From: Lentilactobacillus rapi DSM 19907 = JCM 15042
Lineage (GTDB): Bacteria > Bacillota > Bacilli > Lactobacillales > Lactobacillaceae
NCBI RefSeq assembly: GCF_001436255.1
Contig: NZ_AZEI01000082.1
Location: 15,137 to 79,136, forward strand
Direction of reading: 5' to 3'
DNA length: 64,000 bases
Positions 53,110-61,885 of the stretch are shown piece after piece. The position numbers and the translations under genes are program-made. Below the pieces are notes generated by a model. The model made no database searches. It was not told where the DNA came from and worked only from the letters and a program-made list of their open reading frames with translations. Each line of letters starts with the position of its first letter. Positions within the stretch are counted from its first letter, which is position 1.

Positions 53110-54463
53110 ACCAATTGAACAATGGCCATTTCATAAGGTCCTGGTTGCCAACCGCGGTGAAATTGCCGTGCGGATTATTCGCGCCTGCCGCCAGTTGGGA
53201 CTGCAGACGGTTGCAATCTATTCCACAGCTGACAGAAACGCGCTGCATACCAAACTAGCTGATTCAGCTATCTGTATCGGCCCAGCCAATGCTGCCAACA
53301 GTTATTTAAATATCAATAACATTATCACCGCCGCGCAATTAACCGGCGCGGATGCCATTCACCCAGGTTATGGCTTTCTTTCAGAAAACGCCGATTTTGC
53401 CCGCGCCTGTGAAGAAAACAATCTGATTTTTATCGGGCCAAACGCCGATGCAGTTTCATTGCTGGGCAATAAGGAACAGGCCAGAGAAACGATGAAGCAG
53501 GCCGGCATGCCCCTCGTAAAGGGCAGTCCAACCGTCCTGACCGATTCAAAGGAAGCTTTGACTGAAGCTAAAAAGATCGGCTTTCCAATCATGATTAAAG
53601 CAAGCGCTGGCGGTGGCGGCAAGGGGATGCGAGTTGTGGAATATCCTGAGCAATTCGAAAGCACGTTTGAGCTCTGCCAAGATGAAGCCAGGTCAGCGTT
53701 CGATGACGACCATATGTATCTTGAGCAATACCTAACGCACCCCCGGCACATTGAAATTCAGTTGATTGCCGATCAAGCTGGCAAGGTGCTGGCAATCGGC
53801 GAGCGGGATTGTACGATTCAAGCCAACCACCAGAAGGTCATGGAAGAAGCCCCAGCACCGGCTTTAGACGACGCCACCCGCCAACAAATGTTTTCCACCA
53901 GCGAACAGGCCGTTTCCAAGATTCATTATGAAGGCGTTGGTACCGTTGAGTTTCTTTACAACGGCCCTGGTGCATTTTACTTCATGGAAATGAACACCCG
54001 GATTCAGGTTGAACATCCAATTACTGAACAAACCACCGGCTTGGATCTCATTGATGCCCAATTTCGGGTCGCCGCTGGTGAAACGTTGGTTGACAGCCGA
54101 CCAACCGTTTCCAACTATGCCCTGGAGTGCCGAATCACGGCGCTGACGCCGGGAACCATCACTGGCTTACATTTACCTGGTGGACTGGGTGTCCGCGTTG
54201 ACACCGCCCTTTATCAGGGTTATACGGTGCCCCCGAACTACGACGCCATGATCGCCAAACTGATTGTTTTCGGCCCCAATCGCAACGTTGTCTTAAATGA
54301 AATGAGAACGATGATCGATGAAACAGTTATTGCCGGCATTTCGACCAATCTGGAAATGCTATCCCAGTTGTTGGCCGAACCAGACTTGATTGAGGAGAAA
54401 ACCGACGTCAACTGGCTCGATAAACAACTGGCTGAGAAGGAGGAAGATTCTTATGACGACTGA
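53084..54463 (+). CDS. accC: Biotin carboxylase
   Basis: A 459-residue ATP-grasp enzyme that carboxylates biotin. KVLVANRGEIAVRIIRACR (about 18-36) marks the start of the first domain, KASAGGGGKGMRVV (near 175) is the ATP-binding loop, and FMEMNTRIQVEHPITEQTTG (near 302) contains catalytic residues. The segment ERDCTIQANHQKVMEEAP has AN where most enzymes have RR or RY. ATG at 53084 has AAGGAG upstream and lies within accB, so translation is coupled. It has an N-terminal extension of about 17 residues. Probably a pathway-specific partner in this operon. Confidence 0.93.
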   Translation: MNHLFNSHKPIEQWPFHKVLVANRGEIAVRIIRACRQLGLQTVAIYSTADRNALHTKLADSAICIGPANAANSYLNINNIITAAQLTGADAIHPGYGFLSENADFARACEENNLIFIGPNADAVSLLGNKEQARETMKQAGMPLVKGSPTVLTDSKEALTEAKKIGFPIMIKASAGGGGKGMRVVEYPEQFESTFELCQDEARSAFDDDHMYLEQYLTHPRHIEIQLIADQAGKVLAIGERDCTIQANHQKVMEEAPAPALDDATRQQMFSTSEQAVSKIHYEGVGTVEFLYNGPGAFYFMEMNTRIQVEHPITEQTTGLDLIDAQFRVAAGETLVDSRPTVSNYALECRITALTPGTITGLHLPGGLGVRVDTALYQGYTVPPNYDAMIAKLIVFGPNRNVVLNEMRTMIDETVIAGISTNLEMLSQLLAEPDLIEEKTDVNWLDKQLAEKEEDSYDD

Positions 54464-55244
54464 TATGACAACTCTATCTCCAGTTGAACTACGGCATTTA
54501 ATTCGCAGTGGTGACTTTTCCGGGCAGACAAGCGGCTTGTGCCCAGGCTATACCCAGGCAAACCTGGCGATTCTTCCCAAAGATCTCGCGTATGATTTCC
54601 TACTATTTACGCAACGAAATCCCCGCCCCTGTCCGGTGCTTGAAGTGAGCGATACGGGAAGCCGCAAGCTACACGAATTCGCCGACGACATTGATTTGGC
54701 CAACGATTTTCCAAAATACCGGATTTACCGCGATGGCAAAGTCGATGCCGAAGTCACATCGGTTGCAGACATTTGGCAGAATGATTTTGTCAGCTTCATC
54801 ATTGGCTGCAGCTTCTCATTTGAATCTGAGTTACTCGCTGCCGGGATTGAAGTTCGAAACATCACCGAGAAAGTGAATGTGCCAATGTTTAACACGAACA
54901 TTCCGCTAAAATCCGCTGGGCCATTCCACGGCAACATGGTCGTCAGCATGCGTCCCATCCCAGAAGCTCAAATTCCAACAGCGGTCCAGGTAACCGGCGC
55001 AATGCCAAAAGTTCACGGTGCGCCAATCCAAATCGGTGATCCCGAAACCATTGGCATTTCTGATCTGGCGCATCCCGATTATGGCGATCCGGTGACAATT
55101 AAAGCTGGCGAACAACCTGTTTTCTGGCCATGTGGGGTCACACCGCAAAACGTAATTATGCAGACCAAGCCGCCGCTGGTCATTACCCACGCGCCGGGCC
55201 ACATGCTGGTGACCGACGTTGTCAATGCAACATTAAAATACTAG
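54453..55244 (+). CDS. ycsI: DUF1445 family putative hydro-lyase (YcsI, D-glutamate cyclase-like)
   Basis: A 263-residue protein of the DUF1445/YcsI family. TSGLCPGYTQANLAILPKD (about 26-44), VSFIIGCSFSFESELLAAGI (about 107-126), and FWPCGVTPQNVIMQTKPPLVITHAPGHML (near 225, only part given) are family blocks. Members include mitochondrial D-glutamate cyclase, which forms 5-oxo-D-proline. The same gene set occurs next to kipI-kipA in Bacillus subtilis. It may interconvert glutamate and 5-oxoproline stereoisomers. ATG at 54453 follows AAGGAGG and overlaps accC by 11 nt. Confidence 0.88.
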   Translation: MTTDMTTLSPVELRHLIRSGDFSGQTSGLCPGYTQANLAILPKDLAYDFLLFTQRNPRPCPVLEVSDTGSRKLHEFADDIDLANDFPKYRIYRDGKVDAEVTSVADIWQNDFVSFIIGCSFSFESELLAAGIEVRNITEKVNVPMFNTNIPLKSAGPFHGNMVVSMRPIPEAQIPTAVQVTGAMPKVHGAPIQIGDPETIGISDLAHPDYGDPVTIKAGEQPVFWPCGVTPQNVIMQTKPPLVITHAPGHMLVTDVVNATLKY

Positions 55245-55271
55245 GACAGCTTTTCCAAGGAGGAATTTCCA

Positions 55272-56021
55272 ATGACAACAATTGATCTCAATAGTGATCT
55301 CGGTGAAAGTTACGGCCGCTACCATTTAGGCAACGACGACCAGGTGATTCCACTCATTAGTTCAGCTAACATTGCCTGTGGCTTTCACGCTGGCGATCCT
55401 GACGTGATGTATCAAACAGTTGAAATGGCTGAGAAAGCGGGGATCGGCGTCGGTGCCCATCCTGGTTTCCCTGACCTTGATGGCTTTGGCCGCAGGAAAA
55501 TGGATCTTTCCGCCGCGGCGGTAACCCACATGGTGACCTACCAAATTGCCGCACTGGCCGGCTTCACAAAGACCCACCGACTGCATCACGTCAAGCCTCA
55601 TGGGGCACTTTACAACGCCGCTGGTAAAGACCTGGCACTGGCCACTGCCATTTGTCAGGGGATCAAGGCTGAAGATCCTCATTTGATGGTCTATGCCCTT
55701 TCCAACAGTGCCTTGGTTACTGCCGCTCAGAATCTCGGCCTTCCCGTTGCGCAAGAAGTCTTTGCCGACCGAAACTATCAAGCAGACGGCAGCTTAGTTC
55801 CACGAAGTCAGGATAACGCCGTGTTGCACGATCCCGATGAAATTGCCAAACGAACCATCTCAATGATCAAGACCCAATCCGTTGTCGCGGTGACTGGAGA
55901 AACCGTGCCAATCAAGGTCGACTCCATCTGTGTCCACGGTGACAACAGTGCGGCTCTTGAAATCGTAAAGCATTTAACTCAAGCATTGAAACAAGAAGGA
56001 ATTGCCATTAAGACCCGTTAA
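55272..56021 (+). CDS. pxpA: 5-oxoprolinase subunit PxpA (LamB/YcsF family)
   Basis: A 249-residue TIM-barrel protein, the third 5-oxoprolinase subunit. IDLNSDLGESYGRYHLGND (about 4-22) and NIACGFHAGDP (about 36-46) carry putative catalytic Asp and His, followed by GVGAHPGFPDLDGFGRR and VKPHGALYN. AGGAGG precedes the ATG. The preceding 17 bases, TAGGACAGCTTTTCCAA, resemble the start of repeat A. Presence of PxpA supports 5-oxoproline as substrate. Confidence 0.92.
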   Translation: MTTIDLNSDLGESYGRYHLGNDDQVIPLISSANIACGFHAGDPDVMYQTVEMAEKAGIGVGAHPGFPDLDGFGRRKMDLSAAAVTHMVTYQIAALAGFTKTHRLHHVKPHGALYNAAGKDLALATAICQGIKAEDPHLMVYALSNSALVTAAQNLGLPVAQEVFADRNYQADGSLVPRSQDNAVLHDPDEIAKRTISMIKTQSVVAVTGETVPIKVDSICVHGDNSAALEIVKHLTQALKQEGIAIKTR

Positions 56022-56039
56022 TTCGAAAGGAAGATGCTT

Positions 56040-57272
56040 ATGAAAGAGCCTCAAATTGAAACACCCGCAAAGAACAAACGACTACGGAGTGCTGCGTTAG
56101 GTGCCGCCTTCTTAATGGCGATGGCCGCCGTTGGTCCTGGATTCTTAACCCAGACCGCCACGTTTACCGGCCAGTTGGGTGCCAACTTTGGATTTGCAAT
56201 TCTGATTTGTATTATTGTTGACATCGTCGTTCAGTTAAACATCTGGCGAATTATTATCGTTTCAGGAAAACGAGCCCAAGTGATTGCCAATGAGGTGTTT
56301 CCAGGTTTGGGATACGTCCTCTCCTTCCTGGTGGCGATGGGTGGCTTGTTCTTTAACATCGGCAATATCGGTGGTGCTGGCTTAGGCCTCAACGTGTTGT
56401 TTGGGATCTCACCGGAAAACGGTGCCTTGATCGCTGCGGCAATCGCCATCATTGTGTTGATTATCAAAAATGCGTTAAAAGCCATGGACATCACTGTCCA
56501 GATTCTCGCTGTTATCAAAATTGGTATTTTGCTCTATATTCTATCAGTGATGACCGTTCCATATGGCACCGCTGCAGCGCATGCATTTGATCCGTCAAAC
56601 GTCAACTTTTACTCCATCGTAACGATCGTTGGTGGAACCGTTGGTGGTTATATTTCATTCTCGGGTGGTCATCGATTGCTTGAAGGTGGCGCGAAGGGTC
56701 CTGGCGCCATTAAATATGTCAACGAAGGTGCCCTGACTGGAATTGGAATTGCCTCGGTCATTCGGGTAATGCTGTTTCTCGCTGGCCTTGCAGTGGTTAC
56801 CGCAGGTTATAAACTATATCCAACCAACCCGGCGGCTTCAATCTTCAAGTACGCAGCTGGTAACTTTGGCTATAAATTCTTTGGCCTGCTGTTATTTGCT
56901 TCCGGGATGTCATCAACTTTAGGCTCCACCTTCACTTCCACATCGTTCTTGGATTACGCGGTGAGTGATCGGGCCGGAGTGATGTTCAAACGTTACCGAA
57001 GTAGCTTCATCATTGGCTTCATCATTGTTTCAACTGCCATCTTCTACTTCATCGGCAGCCCAGCCAAAGTCTTGGTTGTTGTGGGGGCCCTCAACGGATT
57101 TGTGTTGCCAATCGCCTTGGCAATCCTGCTGCTGGCTTCGCACCGACAACCAATCATGGGGGTGAAATATCATCATCCGGCATGGTTGACGTGGACTGGC
57201 TGGATCGTAGTTGCTTTCATGGCATACGCTGGCTTCAGAACGATTCTGGGATTGTTTGGAATCGGCAATTAA
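56040..57272 (+). CDS. ycsG: NRAMP-family transporter without the DPGN motif (YcsG type)
   Basis: A 410-residue, 11-TMS protein of the NRAMP fold, equivalent to YcsG next to kipI-kipA in B. subtilis. Where true Nramp carriers have DPGN in helix 1, this protein has GPGFLTQT, and helix 6 has GGTVGGYISFSGGHR. Loss of the metal-binding Asp and Asn suggests a different substrate. Its operon position suggests 5-oxoproline, an amide or a related acid. ATG at 56040 is used because GAAAGGA lies 8 nt upstream. Last gene of the operon. Confidence 0.85.
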   Translation: MKEPQIETPAKNKRLRSAALGAAFLMAMAAVGPGFLTQTATFTGQLGANFGFAILICIIVDIVVQLNIWRIIIVSGKRAQVIANEVFPGLGYVLSFLVAMGGLFFNIGNIGGAGLGLNVLFGISPENGALIAAAIAIIVLIIKNALKAMDITVQILAVIKIGILLYILSVMTVPYGTAAAHAFDPSNVNFYSIVTIVGGTVGGYISFSGGHRLLEGGAKGPGAIKYVNEGALTGIGIASVIRVMLFLAGLAVVTAGYKLYPTNPAASIFKYAAGNFGYKFFGLLLFASGMSSTLGSTFTSTSFLDYAVSDRAGVMFKRYRSSFIIGFIIVSTAIFYFIGSPAKVLVVVGALNGFVLPIALAILLLASHRQPIMGVKYHHPAWLTWTGWIVVAFMAYAGFRTILGLFGIGN

Positions 57273-57280
57273 TTTTCACG

Positions 57281-57376
57281 AGACTGGGATCGGCCGTTTG
57301 GCGCAGCTTTTATCCAAGTAGCTACGGCAATCTAAGTGAATGATCATCGATTGGACATTAATATATGTCCCAGCCT
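57281..57376 (+). repeat. Repeat B copy lacking the central hairpin
   Basis: It reads AGACTGGGATCGGCCGTTTG onward and ends ATATGTCCCAGCCT. Compared with the copy at 13742 it is the same at both ends, but the internal region between two GGGA stretches is missing. Confidence 0.8.
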
Positions 57377-57391
57377 CCACTTTGAAAAATC

Positions 57392-57450
57392 AAATAAGCC
57401 TGTGCCTTCACTCAATTGAATTCCAACTGAGTAAAGACACAGGCTTATTT
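57392..57450. terminator. Bidirectional terminator between the pxp operon and azlD
   Basis: AAATAAGCCTGTG pairs with CACAGGCTTATTT, with further pairing (ACTCA..TGAGT) inside. Confidence 0.88.
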
Positions 57451-57485
57451 ATTGATTGATCTATGTAACTTATTTCGTCAAATTC

Positions 57486-57818
57486 TCACACGACCATCGC
57501 CAGCAAAAATACGGCGCCCAATCCAAGCACAACCGAAATAGCCATTGAACGCGTCCAATAAGCAATTCCAATCACGATAACCGCCGCAATCATTTCTGGG
57601 GCCCGACCAGCGATTGAAACTACGTAGTCCGGAGTGATAAAGATATCTTTCACAACTAAAGCAGTAAATAGTGAAACTGGGACATATCTCATCCATTCGT
57701 TAAACCAAACGGGAATTTTTCGGGTACGAAAAAATAGTAGGGGAATTAGTCGCGGCGCAAAAGCCACACAAAAACACCCTAATACCAACCAAACATGTTG
57801 TGTCGTGTTCCATTCCAT
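57486..57818 (-). CDS. azlD: AzlD family branched-chain amino acid exporter subunit
   Basis: A 110-residue membrane protein with four hydrophobic segments. FAPRLIPLLFF and RYVPVSLFTALVVKDI are conserved AzlD blocks. It works with AzlC as a branched-chain amino acid exporter. AGGAG lies 9 nt before the ATG, and the gene begins 12 nt after the azlC stop. Confidence 0.9.
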   Translation of the reverse strand: MEWNTTQHVWLVLGCFCVAFAPRLIPLLFFRTRKIPVWFNEWMRYVPVSLFTALVVKDIFITPDYVVSIAGRAPEMIAAVIVIGIAYWTRSMAISVVLGLGAVFLLAMVV

Positions 57819-57830
57819 ACGCTCTAACTC

Positions 57831-58610
57831 CTACTCATCAACGTCTTCAGGCGATCCGGCCGGGTTCTTAATATGCCGCAGCAGGCCACTGTTCGGAAAA
57901 TATTTTCTGATCGATGCTTCTGCCATAAATCCAATAAACGAAGCGACCAGGGTTGAAATAACCAGGCCAAGAGTTGATTTGGTCAGCACCATGAAGTAAG
58001 CGGCCAAGAACCCTGATAGAATGCAGATCAGAATAATCAACCCATTTTTGAGTTGAACAACGATCATATAAAGGAATAATGCTGTTAGCGCAAAGTGCAC
58101 AATGGTTAAATCGATGTGGATCGCACTGCCAATCAGACTGCCAATCAGATTACTAATAGTCCAAAACACCAACGTCATATGTTCGACGTGTAAGGCTTCC
58201 CTGGGCGTAAACTTCTTATCCGTTGAAAATTTTAAATAATTAAGTGCGTAGTTTTCATCATTCATTGAAGCCGCAAATAAAGCGGTAAATCCAAGCGACT
58301 GGCCATGCAAATACTTGGAAAGGCTCGATCCCAGCAAGGCATAACGCAGCTCAAGGAAAAACATCATCAAAATAACTGAATACATTGGTGCACTCGTTGC
58401 CAGCAGTGACGCAATCAAAAATTGCGCCCCGCCTGAGAACACCATTACTGAAACCATTAAAGTTGTCCACACGTTGAATCCAGAAGCGTTCAGCAAAATT
58501 CCACACGCCAAGCCGATTGGAATGTAACTCAAATCTACCGGTAGCGAAGCATCAAGGATTCGACGCCAATATGGAAGCTTCTCTCTAGATTTCGCTATGT
58601 CTTTACCCAA
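57831..58610 (-). CDS. azlC: AzlC family branched-chain amino acid exporter
   Basis: A 259-residue permease with about six to eight helices. DLSYIPIGLACGILLNASGF (about 24-43), FSGGAQFLIASLLA and ELRYALLGSSLSKYL are family hallmarks. TTG at 58610 is used because GGAGG is 7 nt upstream. Forms a two-gene operon with azlD. Exports valine, leucine or isoleucine in characterised relatives; specificity here is inferred. Confidence 0.9.
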   Translation of the reverse strand: MGKDIAKSREKLPYWRRILDASLPVDLSYIPIGLACGILLNASGFNVWTTLMVSVMVFSGGAQFLIASLLATSAPMYSVILMMFFLELRYALLGSSLSKYLHGQSLGFTALFAASMNDENYALNYLKFSTDKKFTPREALHVEHMTLVFWTISNLIGSLIGSAIHIDLTIVHFALTALFLYMIVVQLKNGLIILICILSGFLAAYFMVLTKSTLGLVISTLVASFIGFMAEASIRKYFPNSGLLRHIKNPAGSPEDVDE

Positions 58611-58733
58611 AAGGATTCCTCCATCATTAAGCAATCAGGACTGTAAGCCCGTGTAAAAATCATGTAAACACAATCCAGATACAATTATATTGGATATCAC
58701 CAAATTAATAAACACTTTTAACCAAATGTTTTG

Positions 58734-59996
58734 CTAAAACAGTCGCAAAATCGCGCGCCATAGGAGAATGAACGGGTTGGCTTTTTTTATCGATTGGTTG
58801 GTGACCAATTGAACTTCAGAATCTTCGGTTTGCAAATATTTCGGTAGACCTTGCTTGTAAGTCAGCTGAGTCTTGCCTGCAGCTGTGCCCTTTTTGGCCG
58901 GGGCAGCAATTTTTTGATTCAGGTGGACATATTTCCCCTGAACTTGCTGCTTGGAAACATTTTTCGGCGCCCATACCCACGTTGTCTTCTTGACAACCGG
59001 TTGAACATCGACCTGTTTTCCATCCGGAACCGTTGCCTTGTCAACACCTTTAATTTGGCTTCCTTTGCTTAATGTAATGGGATGCTGTTTGGTGAATACG
59101 TACCGCATTAACTTAGCCGTTTGAATAAATCTTGCCGGATCGGTTGCGCTCTTGTTACGACTACCAAGAACCACCGTAATAATTCGGTGATGCTTGCGGG
59201 TGGCCGATCCCACAAAACAGGCACCGGCTTTATCGGACGTCCCAGTCTTTAAGCCGTCCACCACAACGCCCTTGGCAATTTGGTGATCGTTAAGCAGCTG
59301 GTTGTGGCCGGTAATTGCTGTGCCATAAAAAGTCGAGGCCGTCTTCTTGGTAATCTCAGTCACCCTCGGAAAAGTCTTCATTAGTTTGCTGGCTAATAAG
59401 GCAACATCGCTGGCGGACAGCTCATTTTCGGCATCTCCGCTCACGTTTGCCAAGGCCAGCCCACCAGTGAGCTTGTTGGTCAGCCCGGAGGCATTATAAA
59501 ATTTGGCATCCTTGATTCCGATCTGCTTGGCAGTTTGAGTCATCAATTTTGCAAATTTCACCGGCGTTCCGGCGACTTTTTGGCCCAACGCCAACGCAGC
59601 TGCATTAGCCGAGGCCACCAACGTTGCATTAACCAACTGACGCACAGAGTATGACTTGCCAGCAGTCAACGGCACATTGGTCAGGCCACTAGCGGTGCTC
59701 AATTTAGCAATCGCTGGTGAAATGGTTACCTGGTCATCCCAGGCTAACTTCTTCTGTTTGATTTGCTGATGAACAATGTAAATGGTCATCAGCTTGGATA
59801 CTGAGGCAATCGGCAGCGCTTGGTTGGCGTTTTTCTGATACAAGATCTGTCCGGTTCTGGCATCAACGGCAATCGCGGCTTTGGCAGCAATCACCGGTTG
59901 ATCAGTGACGGAGCTCGCTTGAACGCTGGTCGCAAATCCTGCAGACAGCAAAAAAGTGCCTATTAAGGCAATGATCGCTTTAAATCGTAAGTTCAT
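58734..59996 (-). CDS. dacA: D-Ala-D-Ala carboxypeptidase (PBP5/DacA type)
   Basis: A 420-residue S11 carboxypeptidase. A signal peptide covers about 1-27 (SVQAS). The active-site motifs SVSK (near 66), SANAA (near 132) and KTG (near 254) are in order, followed by a C-terminal PBP5-like beta domain (about 300-385). The end, NPFILLWRAILRLF, is an amphipathic membrane anchor typical of PBP5. It is the third gene of a response regulator-histidine kinase operon, 11 nt after the kinase stop. Start at 59996 has a good spacer to AGAAGGG; 60002 is also possible. Confidence 0.93.
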   Translation of the reverse strand: MNLRFKAIIALIGTFLLSAGFATSVQASSVTDQPVIAAKAAIAVDARTGQILYQKNANQALPIASVSKLMTIYIVHQQIKQKKLAWDDQVTISPAIAKLSTASGLTNVPLTAGKSYSVRQLVNATLVASANAAALALGQKVAGTPVKFAKLMTQTAKQIGIKDAKFYNASGLTNKLTGGLALANVSGDAENELSASDVALLASKLMKTFPRVTEITKKTASTFYGTAITGHNQLLNDHQIAKGVVVDGLKTGTSDKAGACFVGSATRKHHRIITVVLGSRNKSATDPARFIQTAKLMRYVFTKQHPITLSKGSQIKGVDKATVPDGKQVDVQPVVKKTTWVWAPKNVSKQQVQGKYVHLNQKIAAPAKKGTAAGKTQLTYKQGLPKYLQTEDSEVQLVTNQSIKKANPFILLWRAILRLF

Positions 59997-60007
59997 TTTC
60001 ATCCCTT

Positions 60008-61177
60008 CTACCGCGTTCCTTTTAATTTGTCACTGGGCTTTGAAAGATGATCACCATGATTGATCGGAACGTGAATCGCAAACGTTGTAATTTCAGGGCT
60101 CGAAGTCACATTAATATAGCCGCCGTGCAGATCAATGATGCTCTGCGCAATCGCCAAGCCCAGGCCAGAGCCACCGGTATCTTTGTTTCTGGACTCTTCA
60201 ACTCGATAAAATCGCTCAAAAATTTGGTCAAGCGACTTCTGGGGAATTTGTGGCCCGTCGTTGGCAACATCAATGACCGCTTCACCGGGTTTGCCGATTC
60301 TGGCACTCAAAAAGATGTTGCGGCCACCCTTGCCGTACTTAATCGCATTTGAAATCAGGTTGTTAAAGACCCGCCCCAGCTTTTCGGCATCCGCTTCGAT
60401 GTAGAGAGGCTTCTCAGTATTTTTGGCAGAAATCGCCAAGCCGCTCTTTTTGGCTTCCAGCTCAAAGCTGGCGACCAGTTGCTCCATCATCTGGTTAAGG
60501 TCAATCTTGTTGATCGATAGTGGCGTCCCAGTCTGTTTGACTTTGGTATACTCAAATAAATTATCCACCAAGGACTTCATTTGTTTGGCTTTCAGATAAG
60601 CAATCTCAGTATACTTGAGCAAGTCCTCTTCACTGTGGTACTGCTTATCTTGAATCAAGCCAAGATACCCCAAAATCGAAGTTAACGGCGTGCGCAAATC
60701 ATGGCTGACATTGGTGATCAGCTCATCTTTAGAACTCTCAATTGCCCGCTCCTCGTCCATCGAGTGGATAACACTATCAACCAGGGCGTTAATGCTTTCA
60801 ACAACTGATTGGGTGTTGTCTTTGAATTTAAAATTAATCCGATGGTCCAGATGACCGTTGGCAATGTAATGAAGCTCGGTAATGATATGGCGCAACTGCA
60901 TTTGATGGTAGCGCCGAATCAATCGCCAGTATACAACGGCCGCGTCAAACACCAGCATCAGCGCGATGAAAATGTTCTCCCAGCTCCAGAGATGATAGTG
61001 ATTGGGGCCAATTAAAATCGATCGTTTAATGATAAAAATCCCGTCCCGCAGGCCAGGATTGGTCATGATAGATTCATTAATCAAAATCACAATCGACAAG
61101 TTTAATAACAGAAGGAGAATGACCGTTACGATCCCTTCCAAAAATAATTCAGTTTTCTCACGGCCGGTTAGCTTCAA
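60008..61177 (-). CDS. Sensor histidine kinase (VanS-like)
   Basis: A 389-residue kinase. Two membrane helices (about 15-35 and 66-85) frame a short external loop of about 30 residues. A HAMP region follows, then the H-box NVSHDLRTPLTSILGYLG (His near 155), N-box NLISNAIKYGKG (near 272), G1 DVANDGPQI and G2 GGSGLGLAIAQS. The short loop suggests envelope or intramembrane sensing. The TTG start follows AGAGGG. Encoded 18 nt after the response regulator. With dacA next to it, the signal is probably peptidoglycan state. Confidence 0.9.
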   Translation of the reverse strand: MKLTGREKTELFLEGIVTVILLLLLNLSIVILINESIMTNPGLRDGIFIIKRSILIGPNHYHLWSWENIFIALMLVFDAAVVYWRLIRRYHQMQLRHIITELHYIANGHLDHRINFKFKDNTQSVVESINALVDSVIHSMDEERAIESSKDELITNVSHDLRTPLTSILGYLGLIQDKQYHSEEDLLKYTEIAYLKAKQMKSLVDNLFEYTKVKQTGTPLSINKIDLNQMMEQLVASFELEAKKSGLAISAKNTEKPLYIEADAEKLGRVFNNLISNAIKYGKGGRNIFLSARIGKPGEAVIDVANDGPQIPQKSLDQIFERFYRVEESRNKDTGGSGLGLAIAQSIIDLHGGYINVTSSPEITTFAIHVPINHGDHLSKPSDKLKGTR

Positions 61178-61195
61178 TATAATCCCTCTTCAAAA

Positions 61196-61885
61196 TTAGT
61201 GTGATTCGATCTTGTAGCCAACGCCCCAAACGGTTTGGATGACTTTTTCGCCGTTGGTAGCTTCCTCAATCTTATCTCGTAAGTGACTCACATGAACCAT
61301 GACCGTCTTGGCGGAAACGATACTTTCCTGTCGCCAAACCCGTTCAAAAATTTCGTCCGCCGAAAAGACCCGGTTGGGATGGCTGGCCAACAGGTAGAGA
61401 ATTCCAAATTCCAAGGCAGTCAGTTGAATCGGCGTACCCGTGATCGTTTTAACTTCGTGAGAATCCTTGTTGATGGTCAAGGGACCGATATCCAAAACGT
61501 CTGGGGTATCGTTGGTAACATGTTCCTCGGTTCGCCGCAGTAACGACTTAACCCGGGCCATGACTTCTAGTGGATTGAATGGCTTGGTGACGTAATCGTC
61601 AGCGCCACTAATCAAGCCCTGAATTTTATCCATGTCTTCGGTTTTGGCTGACAAGATGATAATCGGAATCTGAGAATCCTTGCGAACTTCTTTGATGACT
61701 TCAATTCCGCTCATGCCGGGCATCATGATATCCAAAATCATCAATCCAATGTCAGATTCGGTCCGCAGCCGAGTCAAGGCTTCTTTGCCGCTATAAGCAG
61801 AAACTGGCTCGTAGCCTTCATTTCGGATGTAGATTTCAAGTAACTGAGCGATTTCTTTATCATCATCGACAACTAAAATTTTCAT
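61196..61885 (-). CDS. Response regulator, OmpR/PhoB family (VanR-like)
   Basis: A 229-residue two-domain regulator. The receiver has the acidic pair in VVDDDKEIA (about 5-13), the phosphoacceptor Asp in MILDIMMPGMSG (near 53), Ser/Thr in IILSAKTEDMD and Lys in YVTKPFNPLE. The winged-helix DNA-binding domain runs from about 130, with VWRQESIVSAKTVMVHVSHL as the recognition region. First gene of the operon, followed by kinase and dacA. The promoter lies within 61886-62076. Confidence 0.93.
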   Translation of the reverse strand: MKILVVDDDKEIAQLLEIYIRNEGYEPVSAYSGKEALTRLRTESDIGLMILDIMMPGMSGIEVIKEVRKDSQIPIIILSAKTEDMDKIQGLISGADDYVTKPFNPLEVMARVKSLLRRTEEHVTNDTPDVLDIGPLTINKDSHEVKTITGTPIQLTALEFGILYLLASHPNRVFSADEIFERVWRQESIVSAKTVMVHVSHLRDKIEEATNGEKVIQTVWGVGYKIESH

